From Streptomyces katrae (GTDB lineage Bacteria > Actinomycetota > Actinomycetes > Streptomycetales > Streptomycetaceae): DNA of 5,048 nt. The stretch lies in the NCBI RefSeq assembly GCF_000966975.1, contig NZ_JZWV01001256.1, positions 1-5,048 on the forward strand, read 5' to 3'. The number at the start of each line of letters is the position of its first letter. The stretch's first letter is position 1. The position numbers and the translations under genes are program-made. Positions 1-5,048 of the stretch are shown one piece after another. Under the pieces are notes generated by a model that did no database searches, was not told the DNA's origin, and worked only from the letters and a program-made list of their open reading frames with translations.

Positions 1-1178
1 GCCGCGGCAGCGGGGACGGCCACCGAAGGCGCGGCGGCGGCCGCACCGGCGGCGGTGCGCGCCGCGGCCGTACGCAGGCCCAGCGGCAGCGGTGCCTCCA
101 GCAGCGGCCCCCGCTCCAGCCGGGTCCGGCGCCGGTCGCCGGCCGCCGTCGTGCCGTTGCGCGCGTCGAAGGCGCCGGCCAGCTGCTCCGCCTCGGCCCG
201 TACGGTGGCCAGCAGTTCACCGGCCGTCCAGTTCCGGCCCGGCGGACCGGCGACCGGGGTGTCCGCGTGTCCGTCCGCCACGAGCCGGGCCAGCAGCACC
301 TCGACACCGGTCAGGAACCCCAGACGGTTCAGCGGGGCACCGGACGCCTCGAACAGCGGCCGGTTCTCGGCCAGGATCTCCAGCCCCCGGCCCTCGTTGC
401 GGGTGAGCGCGCAGAACTCCAGGTGCAGCCCCACCTCCTGCTGCATCCCCGTCTTGCCGCGCACCGCGCGGTAGCCCGTCAGATGGTGCGCCCGCGCCTC
501 GTCGGTCCGGCCGAGCCGCACCAGCGGCAGCAGCGCCCGCGCCTGGCTCGACTGCGGCTCCTCCGCGCACGAGGAGGTACCGGCCAGCACCGGCTCCCAC
601 AGCTCCAGCGCCGCCGCGTCCTCACCCGACCGCACGCGGTACAGCGCGTGGGCGCGGGTCTCGCAGGCCTCGCAGTCGCTCAGCCGGGTCCTCGGCCGCG
701 TCGCCCACAGGTCGTAGGCGTCGTCGACCCCGCTGCCCGTGTGCGCGGCCACGTGGTAGCGCATCGCCGCCACCGGCTGCACACCGTGCCCGTCCGCCTC
801 GTACCGCTCCCGCATCCGGCCGGTCCACGCCTCGATCACGGCCAGCGGGACCTCCGGCACCTGGAGCAGGGAGGTGGTCACCCACTTGAAGCGCCACAGG
901 ACCTGGTCCGCCTCCCACTCGCTGAACGCGCCAGGGGAGTCCTCCCACAGCTTCAGCAGCCGGGCGAACACCACCGGCGCCTTGCGGTGCTCGCCGGTGA
1001 ACTCGTACGCCGTCATCAGCTCCATCAGCGCCGTGACCAGCACCTCCGGCTTCTCGAACGGCTCCGCCGCCTCGACCAGCTCCTCGGCGGTGACGGTGCG
1101 CTGCAGACCGTGGGGGCGGTCGTGGTTCTCACGCAGCGCCTCGAACACGGCCTCCGGGGTGTCCAGCGTGTCCGGCAT
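1..1178 (-). CDS. TPR-type helical-repeat protein beside Hsp90 (3' part outside window)
   Basis: The first 392 codons are present and the C-terminus lies beyond the left edge. The ATG shares its A with the last base of the upstream Hsp90 stop codon (TAATG), and a good Shine-Dalgarno AAGGA sits six bases before it, so the start is well supported. The visible protein is soluble, with no signal peptide or membrane segment. It is built of amphipathic helix pairs (for example residues 32-80, 86-128, 150-200 and 210-300), as in degenerate TPR proteins. Trp-rich stretches occur at 78-100 and 118. A CxxC pair (Cys169, Cys172, in LSDCEACET) lies in the middle. From about 340 the sequence becomes Ala/Arg/Pro-rich, probably a linker to a further part. 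From memory, streptomycetes carry similar TPR-annotated proteins next to Hsp90-family genes. Partner or co-chaperone function is inferred from the coupling only; no enzymatic motif is seen. Confidence 0.85.
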   Translation of the reverse strand, partial: MPDTLDTPEAVFEALRENHDRPHGLQRTVTAEELVEAAEPFEKPEVLVTALMELMTAYEFTGEHRKAPVVFARLLKLWEDSPGAFSEWEADQVLWRFKWVTTSLLQVPEVPLAVIEAWTGRMRERYEADGHGVQPVAAMRYHVAAHTGSGVDDAYDLWATRPRTRLSDCEACETRAHALYRVRSGEDAAALELWEPVLAGTSSCAEEPQSSQARALLPLVRLGRTDEARAHHLTGYRAVRGKTGMQQEVGLHLEFCALTRNEGRGLEILAENRPLFEASGAPLNRLGFLTGVEVLLARLVADGHADTPVAGPPGRNWTAGELLATVRAEAEQLAGAFDARNGTTAAGDRRRTRLERGPLLEAPLPLGLRTAAARTAAGAAAAAPSVAVPAAA

Positions 1179-3076
1179 TACGAGTCCTTCCGGGAGCCCG
1201 AGCCGGGCGCGGCACTGTCGCCGCCCCCGCCCGCGGGGTGCATGGCGTGGGTGAGCAGGCCGATGAAGGCCCGATTGAGCAGGGCGCTCTCGCTCGCCTT
1301 GAGCGGACGGCGGCTGAGCAGCAGCGCCTGCCCGTACAGGGACTCCGCGGCGGCGACGGCGAGCCCGCGCTCCTCGATCGTGACGGCCTGGCGCACCAGC
1401 GGATTGAGATGGTTCAGGACCAGCTGCGCGCGCGGCGTCCCACTGCGCAGCGAGCCCAGGATGTCGGCCCACAGGCCGTCGCTGTCGGCGGCCAGCGAGG
1501 ACCGGGTCCGCTCGTGGCGGGCCTCCCGGTTGTCCAGCAGCAGCGCCGGGGACGTCACCGGCTGGAAGTCGCGCAGCACCACGTCGCAGTCCTGGGCGGC
1601 GATCACCTCCCGCGCGATGCCCAGGAACGCCGCCGCCCGGATCTCCGCCGACGGGTCCACGGCGTCCAGGTGCGCGGTGACCGTGGCCGGGTCCAGGTCC
1701 GTCACGGCCGTGCCCGGCCGGATCTCCGGCAGCCGGTGCACCAGGTCCCGGTCGTAGGTGTAACCGCCGTTGACGACGCCGAGGCCCGCCGCGGCGGCGA
1801 TCGGCGCGACCTGCCGGAACTCCTCCACGCTGCGCGTGACGAGCACGGTGGCGTGGGTCCTGGCGAACTCCTCCAGGGTGACGTTGCCGTCCGTGGTCTC
1901 GAACGGCAGCCAGGGCAGCACGATCCGCAGCAGCTCGTCGTCGTAGCGGGCCAGCGCCTTCACCGCGAGGTGGTGGACCTCGACGAACCGGTGCAGCAGC
2001 GCGGGATCGCTCGCCGCCAGCCCGGTCAGCCAGTCCCGGATCCGCACGCCCAGCGCGTCCCGGACCGCCGACAGGGTGCCGTCCTCGTACAGCGCCTCGC
2101 GGGAGGCCGTCGGGCGCAGGCTGGAGGTGTCGATGACGCAGCGCACGAAGAACGCCCAGTCGGGCAGCAGTTCCGTCGCCCGGTCGGTGAGGAGCATCCC
2201 CTTCAGGTGCACGCGGTGGCCCGCGCGCTGCGCCGGGCTGAGCGCGGTCGGCAGGACGTACGCGACGCCCCGCAGCCCGGCCGCCGGCAGGTCCAGCTCG
2301 ATCGTGTCCAGCGGCACGAAGTCGAAGACCTCGCGGCAGTACGCGGCCAGGGCCTCGCGGCGGGCGAGCGGCGAGCGGTGCTCCCGCTCCCACGGCGGCG
2401 CCGCGTCGATCCGCACGCTCCCGCCGTCCGCCCCGGTGACCGTGACCTCGTACGGGAGCAGGCTGCCGTAGTGCCGGGCCAGCTCGACGACCCGGGCGGG
2501 GGCCGTCCACTCGGCGTTGTCGGCGCGCGGGCTGAGCCGGACCGTGGTGCCCGGCTCCACGGCCGTGCCGACGGGCAGGGTACGGATGGTGTAGCGGCCG
2601 TCGGAGTGCCCGCGCCACTCGACGGCGGGCGCGGCGGGGTCGCCGGCGTGCCGGCTCACCACCGTGATCTCGTCCGCGACGACGAAACAGGCGAGCAGGC
2701 CGATGCCGAACTGGCCGATGAAGTCACCGCGCGCCGCGTCGAGGCCGGCACCGTCCAGGCCGCCGTCCGTGGTCCGCTTGGAGCTGCGGCCGATGGTGGC
2801 GAGGAAGCGGTGCACGTCGGCCTCGGTCAGGCCGATCCCGCTGTCGGTGATGGTGAGCCCGTCGCCGGTGCGGACGGTGATGGTGGCCGGTGCGGACGGA
2901 TCGGCGGCGCGGCGGGCCGTGATGGCGTCCACCGCGTTCTGCAGGAGCTCGCGCAGGTAGACGCGCGGGCTGGAGTAGAGGTGGTGGGACAGCAGGTCCA
3001 CCAGACCGCGCAGGTCGACCTGGAAGGTGTGGGCGGACTCGGAGTGCGGCACCTTGGAGGATCTTTCGACGGGCAC
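1178..3076 (-). CDS. HSP90-family ATPase molecular chaperone (HtpG-like)
   Basis: Cytosolic ATP-dependent homodimeric chaperone that remodels client proteins. At 632 residues it is close to the length of E. coli HtpG (624). The N-terminal GHKL ATPase domain (about 15-215) has all the nucleotide motifs: LRELLQNAVDA with catalytic-type Glu43 and Mg-binding Asn47, DSGIG at 78-82, IGRSSK at 95-100, an ATP lid, FIGQFGIG at 119-126, and GTTVRL at 176-181. The middle domain (about 230-490) keeps the SRE motif at 325-327, whose Arg326 corresponds to the ATP-contacting arginine of HtpG. The C-terminal dimerisation-type region (about 530-610) contains LVLNHLNPLVR. A Gly/Ser tail follows, with no EEVD. 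The divergent lid and middle domain fit the actinobacterial 'HSP90 family protein' group rather than canonical HtpG. The GTG at 3076 gives the longest frame but lies inside a stem. GTG at 3052, preceded by GAAAG ten bases earlier, is an equally good start and would give 624 residues. It follows the DUF4034-like gene by about 60 bp. Confidence 0.96.
   Translation of the reverse strand: MPVERSSKVPHSESAHTFQVDLRGLVDLLSHHLYSSPRVYLRELLQNAVDAITARRAADPSAPATITVRTGDGLTITDSGIGLTEADVHRFLATIGRSSKRTTDGGLDGAGLDAARGDFIGQFGIGLLACFVVADEITVVSRHAGDPAAPAVEWRGHSDGRYTIRTLPVGTAVEPGTTVRLSPRADNAEWTAPARVVELARHYGSLLPYEVTVTGADGGSVRIDAAPPWEREHRSPLARREALAAYCREVFDFVPLDTIELDLPAAGLRGVAYVLPTALSPAQRAGHRVHLKGMLLTDRATELLPDWAFFVRCVIDTSSLRPTASREALYEDGTLSAVRDALGVRIRDWLTGLAASDPALLHRFVEVHHLAVKALARYDDELLRIVLPWLPFETTDGNVTLEEFARTHATVLVTRSVEEFRQVAPIAAAAGLGVVNGGYTYDRDLVHRLPEIRPGTAVTDLDPATVTAHLDAVDPSAEIRAAAFLGIAREVIAAQDCDVVLRDFQPVTSPALLLDNREARHERTRSSLAADSDGLWADILGSLRSGTPRAQLVLNHLNPLVRQAVTIEERGLAVAAAESLYGQALLLSRRPLKASESALLNRAFIGLLTHAMHPAGGGGDSAAPGSGSRKDS
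1185..1191 (-). promoter_or_regulatory. Shine-Dalgarno of the coupled TPR gene
   Basis: On the minus strand this reads GGAAGGA, followed by six bases and then ATG. It lies inside the last codons of the Hsp90 gene. Together with the TAATG junction it supports translational coupling, with the terminating ribosome able to re-initiate at once, and so roughly matched amounts of the two proteins. Confidence 0.7.
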
Positions 3077-3109
3077 ACCGCGCCCCGGCCCGGAAGCCGC
3101 GCGGTGTGC
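3073..3109 (-). promoter_or_regulatory. 11-bp perfect stem-loop over the Hsp90 translation start
   Basis: The arms 3073-3083 and 3099-3109 are perfectly complementary (GCACACCGCGC and its reverse complement) around a 15-base loop. In the minus-strand mRNA the 3' arm contains the GTG at 3076-3074, and the weak GGGG ribosome site at 3086-3083 straddles the loop and arm. If that GTG is used, the stem would mask initiation. If translation starts at 3052, the stem is an intra-operon hairpin just ahead of the start. Neither strand has a T-run after it, so a classical intrinsic terminator is not supported, although actinobacterial terminators often lack one. Confidence 0.65.
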
Positions 3110-3136
3110 GAGGGGGAGGAGGGTTCTGACGGCCGG

Positions 3137-4114
3137 TCAGGCGCCGACGGACGAACGGTGGCGGCTGTAGGCCGCGACCGGGTCGGCGTCGACGTAGTTC
3201 CACGGGAACTCGGTGACGGTGTCCCGCGTCAGCTCGAAGCAGCGGCGCGCCGGCTCCTTCGCGCCGGCCAGGGAGAAGGCCAGGGCGAAGCTGTTGCAGA
3301 CCTGGACCAGCCCGCTGCCGGGCTCGGCGTCCGGGTGCAGGACGGACCGCTCGGCGGCCTCCAGCAGCGAGGCGGCGGTCTCCGGCCGGCGCATGTACTC
3401 CCCGTCCGGCCCGTCGTCGAGGGAGAGCCAGTGCTCGATGTGCGCGAGCGCCACGAGCTGCCCGAGCGGGCTGCCCTGCGGCGCCGCGAGCATCGCCCCG
3501 CGGGCGAAGGCGTGCATCTCCTCGTGCGAGCCGCCCCACTTCTTGCAGACCTGCTGCAACTGCTGCTGGTGGGCCCGCAGATGGAACGGGGCCCGGCGCA
3601 CGACCGCTTCGAACCGGCGCCGCGCCACGACCGGCCCGACCTGCAGGCCGCGCCCGCTGACCTGGAGGAAGTGCCAGGGGGAGACCCACGAGGGCTCCAG
3701 CTCCGCGGCCCGGTACAGCCACTCCTCGGCCTGGCGCAGCCGCTCGTGGAACACCTCGAACTGCTCGCGCGAGACGTCCGCCGCCCGCGCCCCCGTCCGG
3801 GCCTCCCAGCCCCAGCTGATGTAGCGGGCCCCCGCGACCAGCAGGGGCAGCGCCGGGTCGGGCTCCGCCTCCACGGCGTCGTGGATCCACCGCTCGACCC
3901 CGGCGGTGTCACCGACCGCCCACAGCAGCCAGGAGCGGTCGGCGGCCTCGGGGTGGGCGGTGAGCCCGTCCCGGACACCGGCCCAGTCCGCCGCCTCCGC
4001 GGCCTCGCGGATCCGCGTCACCGCGGGATCGCCGAAGTCCTTCTGCAGCTGCGGCGCGGACGATCTGCCCATCCAGCGCTTCAGCGACAGCCCCGCCCCC
4101 CGGAGCAACGCCAT
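3137..4114 (-). CDS. Helical-repeat protein resembling DUF4034/TPR-like proteins
   Basis: A soluble protein of 325 residues from the ATG at 4114. That start is preferred over a GTG at 4135 because AAGGGG lies six bases before the ATG and would otherwise be coded as part of the protein. There is no signal peptide or membrane segment. After a basic, amphipathic first 25 residues come repeated helix pairs rich in Trp, Ala and Arg. Notable stretches are WAGVRDGL (44-51), YISWGWEAR (98-106), EEWLYRAAELEP (130-141) followed by PWHFLQV (146-152), and CKKWGGSHEEMHAFAR (190-205). The order of 'A-E-L-P, W-x-x-L', then a repeated P-spaced helix, then 'KWGGS-EE-FA' resembles DUF4034 proteins as I remember them; a profile search would settle it. 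No catalytic motif is seen and the function is unknown. Position suggests it is the first gene of a transcript with Hsp90 and the TPR protein. Confidence 0.85.
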   Translation of the reverse strand: MALLRGAGLSLKRWMGRSSAPQLQKDFGDPAVTRIREAAEAADWAGVRDGLTAHPEAADRSWLLWAVGDTAGVERWIHDAVEAEPDPALPLLVAGARYISWGWEARTGARAADVSREQFEVFHERLRQAEEWLYRAAELEPSWVSPWHFLQVSGRGLQVGPVVARRRFEAVVRRAPFHLRAHQQQLQQVCKKWGGSHEEMHAFARGAMLAAPQGSPLGQLVALAHIEHWLSLDDGPDGEYMRRPETAASLLEAAERSVLHPDAEPGSGLVQVCNSFALAFSLAGAKEPARRCFELTRDTVTEFPWNYVDADPVAAYSRHRSSVGA

Positions 4115-4120
4115 GACCCA

Positions 4121-4126
4121 CCCCTT
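4121..4126 (-). promoter_or_regulatory. Shine-Dalgarno of the DUF4034-like gene
   Basis: Reads AAGGGG on the minus strand, six bases before the ATG at 4114. It decides the start in favour of this ATG and against the in-frame GTG 21 bases upstream, which has no comparable site. Confidence 0.7.
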
Positions 4127-4145
4127 GCCGTGCACGATTCCCGTC

Positions 4146-4166
4146 GGGGACGCCGAATCCGTCCCC
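4146..4166. promoter_or_regulatory. 7-bp stem with 7-base loop in the leader
   Basis: GGGGACG at 4146-4152 pairs with CGTCCCC at 4160-4166 around CCGAATC. It shares bases 4163-4166 with the neighbouring 8-bp inverted repeat, so the two hairpins cannot form together in one RNA. It ends 20 bases before the ribosome binding site of the DUF4034-like gene. Confidence 0.4.
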
Positions 4167-4192
4167 CGTGGAGGTAGTGAGTATCACGGGGG
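4163..4192. promoter_or_regulatory. 8-bp inverted repeat, possible operator
   Basis: CCCCCGTG at 4163-4170 and CACGGGGG at 4185-4192 form perfect 8-bp arms 14 bases apart. One arm overlaps the end of the possible -10 box and the other lies just past the predicted start of transcription, as expected for a repressor operator. If transcription instead comes through from thpR, the same bases could fold as an RNA stem 36 bases after the thpR stop and act as a weak terminator. Confidence 0.4.
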
Positions 4193-4208
4193 TCCGTGGT
4201 TCGCACAA
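4180..4208 (-). promoter_or_regulatory. Possible vegetative promoter for the DUF4034-like/Hsp90/TPR genes
   Basis: On the minus strand, TTGTGC (4208-4203) and GATACT (4185-4180) are separated by 17 bases. They match the usual -35 and -10 hexamers at 3 and 4 of 6 positions. Transcription would begin near 4173, leaving a leader of about 60 bases before the ATG at 4114. The match is modest. Read-through from thpR is an alternative source of transcript. Confidence 0.3.
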
Positions 4209-4227
4209 CTGTTTCCTGGCCGGGCGC

Positions 4228-4812
4228 TCAGTTCCCGGCCCCGAACGCCCACGACTCGATGTCGCGGTAGTGGATGGGACCCGGGCCGCGGCCGATGTTG
4301 CTGCCGACCAGGTGCAGCCGCCCGGTGGGCCAGGAGCGGCCGGAGAACGAGGTGAGGCCTCCGGCGGCCTCCACCACGTCGGCGGTGCCGCCGCGGCGGG
4401 CGCGGGCCAGCGTCAGGTGGGGGCGCAGCGGCCGGCCCTCGTAGGGGATGCCGCACTCCTTGACGAGGGAGCGGACCTCGGAGGCCAGCAGGTGCAGCCC
4501 TTCGAGGTCCCCGTCGATCCCCGTCCACAGCACCCGCTCGTCGAAGTGCCCCCCGCCGCGCAGCGCCAGCCGCAGGGGCCTGCGTATCGCGGCGAGGCCG
4601 GAGAGGGGCCCGCGCAGGCGGGGCACGGTCGCGACCGGGAGCTCGCCGAGGAAGGCGAGGGTGATGTGCCAGTCCTCGATCCGGTTCCACCGCATGCGCG
4701 GGTAGGCCTCGTAGGCGGGCAGCAGCTCCCGCTCCAGCTCCTCCTTGGCGTCGTCGGGCGGGGCGAGGGCGATGAACACGCGGACGGTCGCACTGTGGGT
4801 CTGATGTTTCAC
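4228..4812 (-). CDS. thpR: RNA 2',3'-cyclic phosphodiesterase (2'-5' RNA ligase family, 2H phosphoesterase)
   Basis: The protein has 194 residues, close to the usual 175-200 of this family. It is expected to open RNA 2',3'-cyclic phosphates to 2'-phosphates; many members also join tRNA halves by 2'-5' bonds in vitro, and the physiological role is unsettled. Both halves of the bilobal fold carry the catalytic HxTx motif: HITL at 49-52 inside WHITLAFLGE, and HLTL at 132-135 inside PHLTLARAR. The N-terminal strand VRVFIAL (10-16) and the C-terminal strand LHLVGSNIG, followed by a closing W-A-F, fit the family. It is cytosolic, with no signal peptide. The GTG at 4812 is chosen because no in-frame ATG lies nearby; GAAG is a weak ribosome site seven bases upstream. 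The next gene on the same strand starts 113 bp after its stop. No functional link to Hsp90 is evident. Confidence 0.95.
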   Translation of the reverse strand: MKHQTHSATVRVFIALAPPDDAKEELERELLPAYEAYPRMRWNRIEDWHITLAFLGELPVATVPRLRGPLSGLAAIRRPLRLALRGGGHFDERVLWTGIDGDLEGLHLLASEVRSLVKECGIPYEGRPLRPHLTLARARRGGTADVVEAAGGLTSFSGRSWPTGRLHLVGSNIGRGPGPIHYRDIESWAFGAGN

Positions 4813-4814
4813 AT
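4809..4814 (-). other. Start-stop element ATGTGA over the thpR start
   Basis: An ATG at 4814-4812 is followed directly by TGA at 4811-4809, and the thpR GTG (4812-4810) is nested between them. A ribosome that picks the ATG would stop at once and might slip or re-initiate at the overlapping GTG. This may be chance, but it sits exactly at the initiation site. Confidence 0.35.
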
Positions 4815-4884
4815 GGGACTTCGTATCGTGTCGGGGCGGTCAGAACCAGCTGACGGCCAGGGGGAAGGCGGCGGTGACGGTGGC

Positions 4885-4965
4885 GTGACAGAATCACTGC
4901 CCGTGACCGAGTCAGCCCCGCACACCACGCCCCGCCGGATCCGGCGCGGCCGGGAGGCGTCATGA
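4885..4965 (+). CDS. Possible 26-residue leader peptide
   Basis: A GTG-started frame of 26 codons ends in TGA that overlaps the ATG of the next gene as ATGA. The product would begin with two near copies of VTES (residues 1-4 and 7-10) and end in a basic stretch RRIRRGRE. There is no strong ribosome site before the GTG, and the frame resembles no family I know. The four-base overlap is the usual sign of coupling in actinobacteria, but a short GC-rich open frame can arise by chance. Confidence 0.22.
   Translation: MTESLPVTESAPHTTPRRIRRGREAS
4933..4946. repeat. Perfect 14-bp palindrome CGCCGGATCCGGCG
   Basis: A self-complementary 14-mer with no spacer lies five bases before the GGGAGG ribosome site of the NYN gene. 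Without a loop it is a better candidate protein-binding site than RNA hairpin. High GC content makes chance palindromes more likely. Confidence 0.5.
4952..4957 (+). promoter_or_regulatory. Shine-Dalgarno of the NYN/PIN-like gene
   Basis: GGGAGG lies four bases before the ATG at 4962. It is a strong match at slightly short spacing and fixes this start; upstream in-frame codons offer no other start before a TGA at 4875. Confidence 0.65.
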
Positions 4966-5048
4966 GCACCCGTCCGGTGCTGATCGTCGATGCCGCGAAC
5001 GTCGTCGGCTCCGTGCCCGACGGATGGTGGCGCGACCGCAGGGCGCCG
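4962..5048 (+). CDS. NYN/PIN-like domain protein, N-terminal fragment
   Basis: Only the first 29 residues are in the window. After MSTRP comes a hydrophobic strand ending in an acidic residue and DAANVV (VLIVDAANVVG, residues 6-16), then the basic, Trp-rich segment GWWRDRR. The strand with Asp followed by Ala-Asn-Val is what the first strand of NYN/PIN-like nucleases looks like, where that Asp binds metal. Similar streptomycete proteins are, as I recall, often labelled 'NTP pyrophosphohydrolase' with little support. The gene is transcribed divergently from thpR; both could act on RNA, but that is inference from neighbours. The rest of the active site is outside the window. Confidence 0.75.
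   Translation, partial: MSTRPVLIVDAANVVGSVPDGWWRDRRAP

Larger units (their letters stand above)
4815..4961. promoter_or_regulatory. Divergent intergenic region between thpR and the NYN gene
   Basis: These 147 bp must hold the signals for both divergent genes. I see several dyads but no convincing promoter. They are GTCAG-N6-CTGAC at 4839-4854, GTGA-N5-TCAC at 4885-4897, TGAC-N3-GTCA at 4904-4914 and a perfect 14-bp palindrome at 4933-4946. The best plus-strand promoter candidate is CTGATG-N17-TATCGT, beginning inside the thpR start, and it is weak. Confidence 0.4.

Noticed and set aside
267..1757. A 496-codon plus-strand open frame across the TPR gene
   Set aside because: Low-complexity Arg/Leu/His composition, no ribosome site or recognisable domain, and antisense to the coupled TPR gene.
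1178..3076. Histidine kinase or MutL as the GHKL protein
   Set aside because: The order of motifs, the GQFGIG segment, the SRE-containing middle domain and the dimerisation region are those of Hsp90. There is no H-box, receiver or MutL-type C-terminus.
3073..3109. Stem-loop as an intrinsic terminator
   Set aside because: No T-run follows it on either strand and it overlaps a start codon, so a start-region or processing role is at least as likely.
2724..3890. A 388-codon minus-strand frame overlapping the DUF4034-like and Hsp90 genes
   Set aside because: Gly/Ala/Arg/Pro-rich shadow in another frame of two better-supported genes.
1238..4177. A 979-codon open frame on the plus strand across the Hsp90 and DUF4034-like genes
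   Set aside because: It is antisense to a gene with unmistakable Hsp90 motifs. Its product is an Arg/Pro/Gly/Gln-rich string with no domain, as expected for a mirror frame in very GC-rich DNA.
4115..4227. HspR (HAIR) or HrcA (CIRCE) heat-shock operators upstream of the chaperone cassette
   Set aside because: No CTTGAGT-N7-ACTCAAG or TTAGCACTC-N9-GAGTGCTAA pattern, nor a near match, was found here or in the 60-bp gap before Hsp90.
4168..4965. A 265-codon plus-strand frame across thpR
   Set aside because: Antisense to the two HxTx motifs of thpR, with no domain. Only its last 26 codons, outside thpR, were kept as a possible short peptide.

Overview
The window is very GC-rich, with G or C at most third codon positions, GTG starts and dense gene packing. 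This is typical of a Streptomyces or close actinomycete chromosome. It holds five protein genes, two of them cut by the window edges. I see no rRNA, tRNA, CRISPR array, insertion sequence or integrase. The content looks like chromosomal accessory or housekeeping sequence rather than a mobile element.

Layout, read in the direction of transcription. On the minus strand, from right to left: (1) a GTG-started 2'-5' RNA ligase-type RNA 2',3'-cyclic phosphodiesterase (thpR, 4812-4228); (2) a 113-bp gap with a possible promoter and two overlapping inverted repeats; (3) a 325-residue helical-repeat protein resembling DUF4034/TPR-like proteins (4114-3137); (4) a 60-bp gap carrying an 11-bp perfect stem-loop; (5) an Hsp90-family ATPase chaperone of 632 residues (3076-1178); (6) a TPR-type protein of at least 392 residues that starts inside the chaperone stop codon (TAATG) and runs off the left edge (1178-1). 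On the plus strand, diverging from thpR across a 147-bp region, an NYN/PIN-like protein starts at 4962 and runs off the right edge. A possible 26-codon reading frame lies just before it and overlaps its start as ATGA.

The centre of interest is the run of helical-repeat protein, Hsp90 and TPR protein. The Hsp90-TPR pair is translationally coupled and in fixed order, which suggests that the TPR protein is a partner of, or works with, this Hsp90, much as TPR co-chaperones do in eukaryotes. The chaperone lacks the eukaryotic C-terminal EEVD peptide, so any contact would have to be made differently. Non-coding structure also clusters at this cassette. A strong stem buries one of the two possible chaperone start codons, and an operator-like dyad flanks the possible promoter of the upstream gene. 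No HAIR (HspR) or CIRCE (HrcA) heat-shock operator is visible, so control, if heat-linked, would need another route.
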